Part shown: positions 33,169 to 43,248 of the stretch, in pieces | How positions within the stretch are numbered: position 1 is the first letter of the stretch | How the letters are laid out: each line of letters starts with the position of its first letter | Source: Areca catechu | Lineage: Eukaryota; Streptophyta; Magnoliopsida; Arecales; Arecaceae | Direction of reading: 5' to 3' | Length of the DNA stretch: 64,000 nucleotides | Assembly: GCA_021397845.1 (NCBI GenBank) | Contig: CM038052.1 | Span: forward strand, 36,006,449 to 36,070,448 | Notes under the pieces: generated by a model | Seen by the model: only the letters and a program-made list of their open reading frames with translations | Database searches by the model: none | What the model was told of the DNA's origin: nothing | Translations under genes and position numbers: made by a program

Positions 33169-35510
33169 TATTGGAAATTATGTTCCAAAGCCAATCATCT
33201 AGGCTGTAGATGGTTGTGCAACTCATGTATATATGAATTATTGAATTGAATAAAAGGTTTATTCTGGTTACTCATCACATGTCATCTTTCTAATTGAACT
33301 CTTGTGTGATGATATCCTTTGAGCTACCTTATATGCGATGTAGAGAGGATGCATCGTATAGTTCATAAATTGGTTCGCGACCAAAGGATACGCTATTCAG
33401 GACGATGGTGTATCAAGAGTAGGTCATTGATGTCATATCTGTTGGTTGTCCTCTTAACCAAATAGCATGGAGATGCTGGTATAACATCAGGTGTTGTGTT
33501 TGACACTTCACTAAACATGACTTTCATGCGGGATTTTCTTTCTATCGAAGAGTAGTCTTGCATTAGAATATGGACATGAATTATTCCTCTAACTTGAGAT
33601 CACTATGGCAGCTTGCAAGCAACTTACTGTGCTTAGGTGCCGGACTACCCAGATTTTTAATCCGATGATGGAAGGTTGCTGAGTACAGTCAAGTACTTGC
33701 ATAAGCAGTAGTAGGATCGAGAAAGGATTGACCTTTCCAAATGGTTTGGATTAAATGCTTAATATGCCTCAATTGAAAAATACCTTGGTCAGGGCATTCC
33801 TTGTAAGGAGTTACAGGAATTATTTGTTTGAGACATATTGAGATGGATTGATTATGGTTGGGCAATTTAACCCTATGCCATCCAGAGCATTAGGAGGTTC
33901 AAGGAATAAGTTCAGTGATATTCCATATTTGATAGGTTCATGTTGCTATGTAATTTTTCAACCTATCCAGACGTCGGGTATCATTGCTAGATGGCGACTT
34001 TGGCTGGTATTGAAAATGTTCCCGTGCTACCGGTTTAGTGTTTGAATCTGATGGGTCACACATATTAGGGGCTTAAGTAACTAATTAGCAAATCAATTTG
34101 GACCTAATTATAAGTGTTACAATTAAGATATGACCTAATTAATTATGGATTAATTGTTAATTAAATTAAATCAGATTTAATTTGATTTTAATTAATCCAA
34201 ATTGTGTTAGGTTAACATCTTTTTCGAAATAGGTTCGATTGGGTTTAAATCTGGCTTTTGATTTGAGTGTCAAATCAATTTAAAATTAGACCATGAGTCA
34301 GAGCCCAATTGGACTGGGACTCTCTCTCCATATCTCTCCCTCTCTCCTTGTTTTCACATGCCACATGGCATGAGATTTTCATGAATGAAGAGGAATGACT
34401 TAAGGAAACCAAGTCTCCTCTCATTTATGACTTGGAAAGTTTCTTAAGTCTTGTGTTCATACTAGTCTCCTCCCATTTTTGACTTTGTAAACCCTTCATT
34501 AATTTGTCATGATAAATAAGGGTGGTGACATGGCATGAAAAATTTGACCTTGTCCATGAAAGAGGAGAAGTGGGAAGAAATTCTTCCATGTGAAAACAAG
34601 AAAAGATTTAAGAAGGGTTTTCATGAGGTGTGAAAGCATTAAAAGAGAGAACCTTTTCTTACCCTCTTTAAATGCCTTCATACACTTAGTCTTATACCAT
34701 TAATGGGGAGGTGGGCTATATAAAGAGGGAGGGGGTGGCCGACCAAGCATGAGGGAATGCTTGAGTGAATGAAGAGAAGGGGAGAAGGGAATGAAAGATC
34801 ATCCACTTGGGTGTGTGAGGCATTTTACTACCAAAGGTTCCCTCTCCCTTCCACTCATTCTTACTTTTTCTCTTAATCTTTCTTCCAAGTGTTGAGAGGT
34901 TATTTAAATAAGAGCAAGAAGAGAAAAAGAGGTCCTAAATCTTGCAAAGCCCAGTTTGCAAGATAGAAGTCAGAAGTCGGTTCAGTTGTTGATCGGCATA
35001 GTTTTTGAAGCAAGGTCAATTTGCTGAAGGAGGAGAGGGCTACAAGGATCTAGCAATCCAGTGCCCTCTATGACTCTGCTACGATAAGCCCTGTGTAGAT
35101 ACCAGCAGAGGCAGATTGCTTGTGCTGCTGGCAGAGCTCTGTGGTCCTCATTGCAGTACTGTGCTTGGCGGTGATCATCACTTTGCAGAGGCCCTCGTTC
35201 ACCCAAGAGTAGTATTATCCGGAGCTACTGGTGATTTCCTGGTGATCGTCATCCAGGTACACTTTTAGATTATATGTTAGACATATTATTCTTTGCTGTA
35301 TCATTGTATGGTTATATGAATAGTTCCATATTTCATACTCTGGATACATGATTTCATATTTATATTACTTTAGATGCATCTAGATCCTGGTAGGGGGTTG
35401 TGTTAATTAGATTAACATCTTGAGATAAAATCATTTTATCACTTTCTGCTGTTGTATGCCTTTAGAAAAGTTTTAAAATGCATGTATCGCCCCTAGGAAT
35501 GGTTTCTTTA
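33169..35510 (+). mobile_element. F: solo LTR of a Copia element related to C
   Basis: Starts TATTGGAAATTATGTTCCAAAGCCAATC, nearly the start of the C LTR read in its own direction, then GGCTGTAGATGGTTG and further C-like blocks on to about 34080. Near the right end TTTTAAAATGCATGTATCGCCCC matches the inner end of the C LTR. Flanks are TTGTA (33164-33168) and TAGTA (35511-35515), one mismatch apart. There is no coding sequence, primer site or second LTR, so it is best read as a solo LTR left by LTR-LTR recombination. At about 2.3 kb it is longer than the LTR of C. Confidence 0.75.
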
Positions 35511-36732
35511 TAGTATCTTCTCCGAGTTGGCCTTTATCCCTCGTTTGGTAACAAGAAATCCCGGGAACTTGTCGGAGGTCACGTCGAAGGTATACTTGGC
35601 TGGATTCAGTTTCATTCAATGGCATCATGGAACGTTGAAAGATTCTTCCAAATCTTTAATGTGGTTCTCTTTGAGGAGGCTTTTTACGATCATGTTGTCG
35701 ACATATGCCTCCGTATTCTTCCCCAGTTATTTTTCAAATACTTTGTTGATCAGCCTTTGGAATGTTGCCCCAGCATTTTTGAGACCAAATGGCATCATCT
35801 TGTAGAAATATAGTCCCTTCTCTGTTATGAAGGACGTCTTCTTTTCATCTTTAGGATTCATTCGTATCTGGTTATAGCCGAAAAAAGCATCCATGAAGCT
35901 TAGTAGCTGGTGACCAGCAGTGGTGTCGACCAGCTAGTCTATCTTCGACAGTTTGAAGCTATCTTTCGGGTAAGCCTTATTGAGATCTGTGTAGTCAATA
36001 CAGATCCTCCACTTATTGTTGACCTTCCTTACCATCACAACATTAGTTATCCACTCCGGATAATGTACTTCCCTGATGAATCTAGCTTTGAGAAGCTTAT
36101 CCACTTCTTCGTCTATCGCCCTCTATCTTTCAGGGTAAAATTTTTTTTCTTCTACCAAACTAGCTTATAGTTAGAGATAACTTCCAACCGATGAGTAATT
36201 ACTTCGGCAGGAATTCCAGGCATGTCCGAAGCTGACCAGGAGAAGACATCGATGTTATTTCATAGAAAATGAATTAGCCTCATCTTCGTTTCTTCATCAA
36301 GTAGGCTTTCAATCTGCACCATTTTGGTGGGGTCATCTTTGTATAAAGACATAGAAATGTCTTCTCCATCGGTTCCCCACAATTCTCCATCAGATCTCTT
36401 GGGTCCAGCTGATCTAGTATGATGAGATCAGTCGATTGCTTGTCCTGTATCATTAGGCATTGTCGGGTAGCTCTTTGATCTCCTCTTGCTTCTTCGATCC
36501 CACTTCTGGTGGGAAAGCGCATTAGAAGGTGGTATGTCGAGACTACGGCCCTGAACTTGTTCAAGGCAGGCCATCCCAATATCACGTTGTAGGCCGATGG
36601 GGTTCAGACTACTATGAAATTGATGGGGAACATCTTTTGACATGGCTCTGTGTTGAGGGTTACAGGCAGTATTATTTCTCCTTCGACTTTGATTTGGTTG
36701 CCTCCAAATCTAGTCAGAGGTATAGGAGATTT
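35511..36732 (-). pseudogene. Reverse transcriptase N-terminal part of E
   Basis: Minus-strand motifs: KWRICID-type region near 36000, then FMDAFFGYNQIRMNPKDEK near 35880, FITEKGLYFYKMMPFGLKNA near 35810, and the catalytic box at about 35700, which reads AYVDNMIVKS instead of YVDD. The last catalytic aspartate is therefore asparagine. The frame then reads LVTKRGIKANSEKI and meets F. The protease-RT linker (36171-36732) carries stops. A plus-strand frame over this part is its shadow. Confidence 0.85.
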
Positions 36733-38468
36733 CTATAGCTTGTTTCTAGATAGATCCATTCTAGAGAATTTATCATAAAGTAAAATATCGGCGGAGCTTC
36801 CATTGTCTACTAAAATGTATCTTATATCATAATTGGCCACGATGGCCAAAACTACAACGAGATCATTGTGCGGGAGCTGAACTCCCTGGAGGTCATCATT
36901 AGAGAAGTATACGGAGTTATTGCCCTTGAGCCTCTTGGGATCATCCTCTTCGGCTCTCTTCCAGTCAATTTGTTGATATAGCATGCCCACCCTTCCATCA
37001 GTGGGCCTCTGGTTGGGTAGTTTAGCTTCTTCAATAGCCCTCTGAGGGGCAGCAACTTCAGGTCGAGATTCTAGGTGGCCGACATATTTTTTCAAGTATC
37101 CCCTCTTGATTAGGTCTTCTATTGCATCCTTAAATTGGATGCAGTCTTTAGTGTTGTGGCCGTGATCCCTATGGAATCGACAGTACTTTCTTCTGTTCCT
37201 TATAGGAGAAGACGTCCTCATGGGGTGCGGCCATTGGAGGTAGCTCTCTTTCTCTATCTCCATCAAGATCCTCTTCTTTGGGAGATTGAGGGGAGTATAC
37301 GAATCAAATTTTTTGCCCAATGCTTTGGGCCTGGGACTATGTCGTCGAGTGGAGTCATCGTTGTTGGAGGGTGTGGGGGGATTCGGCCCCTTGTTACTCT
37401 TCTTCTTAGAAATAGATTTTCCTTCAATTAGGCATCGATTCGCCGCTTGCTCTTCGGCATCCATGTACTTCTGAGCCCTTGCCAGGAGCTCAGCATAGCT
37501 CGTTGGAAACCTTTTGTCCAAAGAAAATGTGAGCGTGGATGATCGAAGCCCCTTCTTTAGAGCGGACATGGCCACATACTCGTTGAGATCAGGGATCTCA
37601 AGAGTGGCTGAATTGAATCTTGCGATATAGTCTTTGAGGCTCTCTCCTTCATTTTGATGAAGGAGAAACAAGCTATCCATATTTCGGGGCATCTTTCGGC
37701 AAGTCCTGAAATGTGAGACAAACAGTTTTTCTAATTCAGAGGAGTCGACAGTACCTGGGTGTATGCTCGAATACCACATTCGAGCTGCCTTCTTTAGAGT
37801 CGTAGGAAAGGCCAAGCAGTACAATGCATCGGAGGCTCCTTAGATCATCATGTAGGCCTTTAAGCTGCCCAAATGATCAAGAGGGTCGGTGGTCCCATCA
37901 TAGTATTCCATCTGAGGGACTTTAAAATGTCGAGGGACGACTTCCTCCATTATTCTAGAGGTGAACAGAGGTCACGAGTCAAAGGCCATGAGCTCGCTGT
38001 CTCTTTTCTGATCACGGAGCCTCGCAATGTGCGCTTCAAGAGTCTTAAACTTTTCTTCGTAGTCGTAGTGGGCTCCTTTCTACCCAACACTTTCGGGAGT
38101 AGAGTCTTTGGAGGAGACAGAGGTAGATCGTCTGGATCTCTTCCTCATACATTAGTCGTCAGTGCGCCTCAAATGTCGAGAGCTTCGGCCCTCGTGAGAG
38201 GGTCGATCCTGAAGGGAGCGTTGGGTAGACTCGTGGTGATGATCTCCCTTCTCTCTATACCAATGACTATGCCTAGAGGTGGCCGGTGGATGCCCCACCT
38301 GGAGGGCAGTCTCTTGAAAATTCTAAACCATGGTTGTAAGAGAATCAACTCAGTTCAGAAGAGCTTCGAACTGGTGCTGTCCCATGACCAGTGTTGGAGA
38401 CGGGACATTTTTCTCCACTGGGGGATCGTTCCTTTGAGAGGGAAGACGTCCTCTACTTGTCGAGGCAT
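36733..38468 (-). pseudogene. gag and protease of E
   Basis: gag starts at ATG 38468 (MPRQVEDVFPLKG), just inside the primer site. The main open part, 36733-37824 (363 codons), holds the gag core (CLAFPTTLKKAARMWYSS, ESLKDYIARFNSATLEI, KKGLRSSTLTFSLDKRFP), the zinc knuckle CRFHRDHGHNTKDC and the protease site YILVDNGSSADILL. Tat proteases normally have D-x-GSSAD, and here the x is asparagine, so the site looks intact. A TAA at about 37842 separates it from the N-terminal part, which carries further breaks. Confidence 0.87.
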
Positions 38469-38533
38469 TTTAGTCCTACCTTTTACCATCTTTAAACTCT
38501 CCTTTTTAAAGGGGGATGGTGCTTAACGTGATG

Positions 38534-38552
38534 ACCCCCTACCGGCCCGCCA
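38534..38552 (-). promoter_or_regulatory. Primer-binding-like site of E
   Basis: Minus-strand TGGCGGGCCGGTAGGGGGT, three bases from the LTR. Same place and pattern as in A and G. The tRNA is not identified. Confidence 0.65.
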
Positions 38553-38555
38553 ATT

Positions 38556-39518
38556 TGTTGGTGTCGAACCTCCGCGGGCCGGATGGAGTTACTGGATCAC
38601 TGGTTCGCCTCCCGAGAATCCTGCAAAATAGATCTTCTGACTGGATTTTCTTCAGTGGAGGACACTTCGATGCCTAAGTCATTGAAGGCTCAAGCAACAG
38701 AATGAAGAGTTCTTAGAGAGAGAGAGTGAAAGAGACTCAAGAAATTTTTGTTTCTGCTTGGCTTACTTGCCATTTTCGCTTATCGTGAGTGTCCCCTCTT
38801 ACCAGTATTTATAATGGTTGATGTGCCAAAATGCAGTTAAGCCCACTTGCCTCTGGTTAAATGGGATTGGTTAGCTTAACCCCTCCATGATCATAAGTGG
38901 TTACTGCCTGATTCTGGCCACCTCAATATTGTTGATGTTGGAGTTAGTGGGCACGTGACTGATTCTGGCCACTTCGATATCGTCGGAGTTAGTGGCTACG
39001 TGGTTGGTTACAATAACTATATCCATATCTGGAGATTTAAGATCAATTGAAGATTTGCTTTAGGGCCGCTCCCTTGGAAGGGACCGAAACCGAATCGGCT
39101 GATTGCCTCATACCTATCCTTTAGGAGTAGGCTGAAGACACCTTGGCCGTTCGCATCGGAATTGCCTTCTTCGGAGTGGACAAGAGTATTTACTTCGTAT
39201 TCATTTTTTTCAAAGCAGGTTGGGGAATGAAGCGACTATCTTCTTCGGACCAGTCTTTTTCGGAGTGATCTGACGAAGACTGGCCCACCACCTGATGCCC
39301 GGCACGACCTGAATTGGGGATATGCTTCGGGACCAACCTCTTCGATGCGGGCCGAAAACTGACACAGTGATGTGACCGGAATGGAGATACCAAGTCATCG
39401 CTTCATCAGCCTACGGAGTCACCTTCGAGCCTTCTGGTATTGTCGACCGGTTCAAAAAGGGATTCAATTATATCTTTGAAGCAGCAATTTGTTTTTGCTG
39501 AGCTGGTTTATCCCAACA
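38556..39518 (-). repeat. 5' LTR of E, outer end uncertain
   Basis: Starts on the plus strand with TGTTGGTGTCGAACC. It shares with the G LTRs the blocks CCTGCAAAA...GGACTGGATTT, GGACACTCCGACGCTCAAG (here GGACACTTCGATGCCTAAG) and GTCCCCTCTTACC plus a TATA box (minus strand, 38804-38816). The end at TCCCAACA, 39518, is a guess from its CA and plausible length (963 bp); no partner LTR is there to confirm it. Confidence 0.5.
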
Positions 39519-40412
39519 ATGGAGATTTCCCCATGTTCATTTCTCCAGTTTACCGCCCATGGTTTGGCTGAGCCGTTTAACATGGATTAGGCTAAGCCCC
39601 ATGGCTAAAATACATAAGACCGTATAGAGTTATAATAGCTAAGCCTTGGCCTCACAATTGTATTTCAAAATGGATCCGGACTGAATTGGGGATTTCTTGA
39701 ACTATTTGAATTACTTACATTCAGTTAAATGCTATCTATCCGTATTTTAGAGAGGGATAACCCCCACTATATAGCCAATTTCTTACGGACTTCTTTGTAC
39801 CGGACAAAGAAATGATGAATTGATAATGAAACCCAAGTTGGCCCAATCGTATTTACCGGGAACACATTCTCAAACAAAAGAATTTGGACCTCTTGAACAT
39901 TTACATACCAATTGAACCAGGTATTGGACTTTAGGTTGCTCCAGGTTCCACCTGATTTTTTTTTTTTTTTGGGTGACATGGTATGTGTAGGTCTAGCAAG
40001 AACTCCTTTTCAACCCAAGTCATATCCGATGAGTACTCGGGCCAAATCTAGCCCATAAGAAACACACATTTGGGTATGGTTAATGATTTCTTAATGAAAG
40101 GACCATTCAATATTGATAGGAGAGTCCTCTTATGCCATTTGAGCTAGTTAAAATTTAAAATCCAGAGTTGAAATTGTGATTAGCCTCCACTAGTTATGAC
40201 TATCTTAGAGAATAATTCAAGGAATGTTACGTATAATGGACAGAACAGTCATCGATATTTCGATTTTGGGGATTTGCCCCTTGTACATCATGTACTCGGA
40301 GATGGTTGTCAAGAATCCAACAATCTCGCCGTCTACTTCACAGTGAACAAACACAAGACGAGTCGAGAAGAACATGAGATCTGAATGGAAGAGTAACTAA
40401 TTCAGATAAACC
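39519..40412. other. Unassigned flank between E and G
   Basis: Mixed-composition DNA with no convincing gene. It holds a T run near 39958-39970 and a 62-codon frame (40196-40384) that resembles nothing I know. It may be host sequence downstream of the bHLH gene, since G inserted between the two. Confidence 0.4.
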
Positions 40413-40925
40413 TGTTGCGGCTAAATCATCCATGGCTGAGGCTTCAACGGTGTCGGGCATCCCGCTCACTCTTTCCATTGGCTCTTAGAGCGCGGATGGA
40501 GACCTGCAAAAAACCCCGGACTGGATTTCCGGCAAGGGACACTCCGACGCTCAAGACAGTAGGGCGGTCTAGGCAGTGACAGAATGAAGAATTCAAGAAT
40601 AGCATAGATGAAAAAGGGAGTGAGTAGAGTGGCCTAGCTTGGGCCTATTGGCCTTAGACCTTTTTTATCCTTGGGAGGTCCCCTCTTACCCTATTTATAA
40701 AGGTTGTAATAATCAAATATGGTTATAATTGTTACCGAATAACCAAATAACCAAAGGTGGTTGTAACCGAATAACTAAATAACTGAATGTGGTTGTAGCT
40801 GAATAACTGAATAACCGAAAGTGGTTATAACCGAATAACCGAATAACCAAAGATGGTTGTAATCGAATAACCGAAGGTGGTTGAGGTGGTTATGATAAAT
40901 GAAGCCAAGTGACAGGGTCATAACA
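40413..40925 (-). repeat. 3' LTR of G
   Basis: TGTTGCGGCTAAATC ... GGGTCATAACA. It is similar throughout to 43249-43758. The part 40725-40900 is a run of short units built on CCGAATAACCGAAGGTGGTTGTAA. A minus-strand TATA (plus CTATTTATAAAG) lies at 40691-40702. Confidence 0.9.
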
Positions 40926-40943
40926 TTGCCCCCCAGTCTCGAG
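40926..40943 (-). promoter_or_regulatory. Polypurine tract of G
   Basis: On the minus strand CTCGAGACTGGGGGGCAA directly precedes the LTR start TGTTATGACC. Confidence 0.75.
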
Positions 40944-41039
40944 CTGAAAATGTTGCTAGTGAACTGCTTTTGGCTTTAATTCTATTTTCAGTGAAGGGAG
41001 TAATAGTTATAGCCTTTGCACTTTGTCGGTTGGCTGATT

Positions 41040-41720
41040 AAATCTGCCTTTGATAGTGATAGAGAATAAGATAGGCTGGTCAGATCATCACTAAGCTGCT
41101 GAGTAATATATATTGATTAGATGTACTTTGGTACGTCACCGGATTTGCCGCAAGATAGACCATATTGGTCACCCCTGAATAAAGGTTAAGATAAGCTGGT
41201 TAGGGCCATTTTGGTACTTCATCAGATTTATCATAGTGTAGACCACATGGGTCATTCTTGAACCTTTGAAAGAGAACAAGACAGGCTGATCAGGCCCACC
41301 TCGATAAATTTAGGGTAGATCGCGTAGATCATCATTATATCTTTAATAGAGAATAAGACAGGTTGATAAGGCCCGCTTCGGCACTTCGTAGGGTAGATCA
41401 TGTAGATCATCCTTATGCCTTTGATAGAGAATAAGACAGGCTGATTAAGCCCACCTCGACACTTCTAGGGTAGATTACGTAGATCATCCTTATGCCTTTA
41501 ATAGGGAATAAGATAGGCTTCAGTAGGCCTTTCCTTGGACTTCAGTGAGCCCTAATACGATAGGCTTTAGTGAGCCTTTCCATAAGCTTCAGTAGGCCTT
41601 GATAAGATAGGCTTTAGTGAGCCTTTTCATGGGCTTTAGTGGGTCCTGATAAGATAAGCTTCAGTAAGACTTTCCATGGACTTCAGTGAACCCTGATAAG
41701 ATAGGCTTTAGTGAGCCTTG
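41040..41720 (-). repeat. Tat-type internal repeats of G
   Basis: At least five degenerate units containing AATAAGATAGGCTGGTCAG, GGCCCACCTCGG, GTAGGGTAGATC and ATCCTTATGCCTTTGATAG. Unit length falls from about 120 bp on the left to about 75 bp. From about 41515 they change to a shorter unit with GATAGGCTTTAGTGAGCC. The same family occurs at 12200-12425 beside element C. Confidence 0.8.
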
Positions 41721-42127
41721 CACATAGATTGGCCTTCAAGAAGATATCAGCTATTAAAAATATCGTTCTTTAAGAAGATATCAGCCTTTAAGAAGATATC
41801 GGCCATTAAAAATATCAGCCTTTAAGAAGATATCGGCCTACAAAAAGATATCGGCCATTAAGAAGGCACCGGCCTTCAAGAAGAGATCGACCAATAAGAA
41901 GGCATCAGCCTTCAAGAAGAGATCGGCCAATAAGAAGCCATTAAGAGGAGATTGGCCTTTAAGAAGCCATCGGCCTTCAAGAAGAGATCGGCCAATAAGA
42001 AGGCATCGGCCTTCAAGAAGAGATCGGCCAATAAGAAGGCATCGGCCTTCAAGAAGAGATCAGCCAATAAGAAGGCATCGGCCTTCAAGAAGAGATCGGC
42101 CAATAAGAAGACATCGGCCATCAAGAG
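41721..42127 (-). repeat. 36-bp tandem repeat array of G
   Basis: Units such as CTTCAAGAAGAGATCGGCC then AATAAGAAGGCATCGGC repeat with a 36-bp period, clean from about 41880 to 42120 and degenerate before that (with GATATCGGCC). As 36 is a multiple of three, both strands stay open: plus-strand frames give a lysine/alanine unit (SAFKKRSANKKA), the antisense a leucine/alanine unit (FLLADLFLKADA). I treat neither as a gene. Confidence 0.88.
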
Positions 42128-42335
42128 ATTCCTGCAAAACAAAACCTTGACCAGACTTTATTCGGTGGAGGATACACCGATGCTTAAGTTAGTAGAGTTC
42201 AATAAAACAGAATGGAAAACTCAAAAAATAGATGAAAGATATCAAAATGGCATGGCGTAGGCTAGTCTCGGACTTGCCTATGATGACTTACCTCGGAGGT
42301 CCCCTCTTACCTTTTTTTCAAGGCTGTCCCGTCGT
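42128..42335 (-). repeat. Extra partial LTR-like segment inside G
   Basis: Sequence from TTCCTGCAAAACAAAACC through ATTCGGTGGAGGATACACCGATGC to GGAGGTCCCCTCTTACC follows the same block order as the E LTR (38620-38805) and, less closely, the G LTRs. The TGTT end and about 65 bp of LTR are replaced by the 36-bp repeats. It is not a terminal repeat of G. Confidence 0.65.
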
Positions 42336-42432
42336 TGGATTTCTTGGTTTCAGCGGGTACTTCTTAGGATAGATTTGTTCGATGAGGCAAGCCGAGATTC
42401 AAGCTGGATGGCTATTTTTGATAAAATCCTTG

Positions 42433-42492
42433 GACCTGAAGCTTTTGTGAAGCAGTACGAAGCCACATGAGCTGAGATTCCTTAATCCATCT
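42433..42492 (-). pseudogene. Purple acid phosphatase fragment, second piece, captured in G
   Basis: Minus-strand frame reads RWIKESQLMWLRTASQKLQV. Plant purple acid phosphatases of the PAP28/PAP29 type have a GWIKESQL-x-WL segment well downstream of their GNHD motif. Here only about 20 bp separate this from the first piece, so the coding sequence between them (around 60-70 codons in the family, from memory) is missing. The frame ends in a stop soon after. It is in sense with the element transcript. Confidence 0.75.
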
Positions 42493-42512
42493 ATCTTGAA
42501 ACCAGGCGAGAT

Positions 42513-42890
42513 AAGTTGAGAAATAGAATAATCCATGAAGGAGACGAACGACATCATCTCTCCCTGAGTCATGGTGGACTCCTAGATACGATTACCCAAG
42601 GTTATTGCCCATGGAATCCTGGACTCCATGCAGATCAAAATGCTCGAAACGGTGATATCGCTGCATTTGCTGCTCTCAAATATGTTATCCCCTGTGAAGG
42701 TGATGAGATCAGGCTTCTCGACCCTAGTCATCCCCCTGAGGCACCGGGTAGTATGAGATCGGAGTAGTGGATAGGAACATATCTCGGCACTGGGTCACCA
42801 TACCATTGCCGAAATGCATGTCCGCCACTTGGAGTATCTTTAAGGTGCCGTCATAGTGGAAGAGGAGGGGGAGCTTGCCGGACTTCTTGA
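42513..42890 (-). pseudogene. Purple acid phosphatase fragment, first piece, captured in G
   Basis: Minus-strand reading gives, in order, KLPLLFHYDGTLKILQVADM then HFGNGMVTQCRDM (42790-42890), a frame change, RVEKPDLITFTGDNIFESS (about 42650-42705), MESRIPWAITLGNRI, a stop, ESTMTQGEMMSFVSFMDYSI (42520-42580). These match the metallophosphoesterase core of plant PAP28/PAP29-type proteins, with the metal-binding DMH and GDN blocks kept and GNHD changed to GNRI. Such enzymes hydrolyse phosphate esters, usually as secreted proteins. There is no signal peptide or ORF start here. It is a dead, intron-poor gene fragment carried by the element. Confidence 0.85.
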
Positions 42891-43225
42891 CCCTTATGAT
42901 GGAGTTGCAGAACCGTCGGCTTGGCAGCCGGTTCAGATCCTCCGACCGTACTCTAGCGAACTCCATAAGGTTCCCAGGCCTACGGCATTCGTTGCTCCCT
43001 TGGGGTAGAGGAGACAGATGTCCTCTAGGGAGGAGATGAGGCGGAGACCGGCGGGTTTCCCTCGGTCATCGAGCTAGAGGAAAGGCCGCGGTGGTTGATT
43101 GGAGTGGAGCCGGGACTCAGAACTCAGAACTCATCCTCTCTCCCAGAAGTATCCGACGAAGCTTTTTGAATGGGCTTCTCTATCTTGTATCTCTTGAAAT
43201 TCTCCTTCCTAAAAGGGGAATAACG
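42891..43225 (-). other. Leader of G
   Basis: Between primer site and the phosphatase piece. The same frame extends upstream of the phosphatase match to 42966 (MEFARVRSEDLNRLPSRRF) without resemblance I can name. No gag start is present. Confidence 0.5.
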
Positions 43226-43245
43226 AGCCCCTACCTGGTGCACCA
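43226..43245 (-). promoter_or_regulatory. Primer-binding-like site of G
   Basis: Minus-strand TGGTGCACCAGGTAGGGGCT, three bases from the LTR end; compare A and E. Confidence 0.68.
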
Positions 43246-43248
43246 ATT

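Larger units (their letters stand above)
30839..39518 (-). mobile_element. Element E: Tat-type Ty3/gypsy retrotransposon, minus strand, split by solo LTR F
   Basis: Right to left: 5' LTR (38556 to about 39518), primer-like site, gag (from 38468), protease, reverse transcriptase, RNase H and integrase, which ends at the border with D at 30838. Integrase last in pol is the Ty3/gypsy order. The 3' LTR is not visible; it was separated by D or lost. F (33169-35510) is inserted in the RT thumb region. The sequence is close enough to A for the same group, but the LTRs differ. Confidence 0.85.

Noticed and set aside
37873..38526. Plus-strand frame of 217 codons
   Set aside because: It is the shadow of the E gag N-terminal part on the minus strand.
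40196..40384. 62-codon plus-strand frame as a small host gene
   Set aside because: Unremarkable length for chance, no recognisable motif and no splice or promoter support.
41912..42260. Lysine/alanine-rich and leucine/alanine-rich repeat proteins on opposite strands
   Set aside because: Both come from the 36-bp tandem repeats of G, whose period is a multiple of three. No start context or relative is seen.
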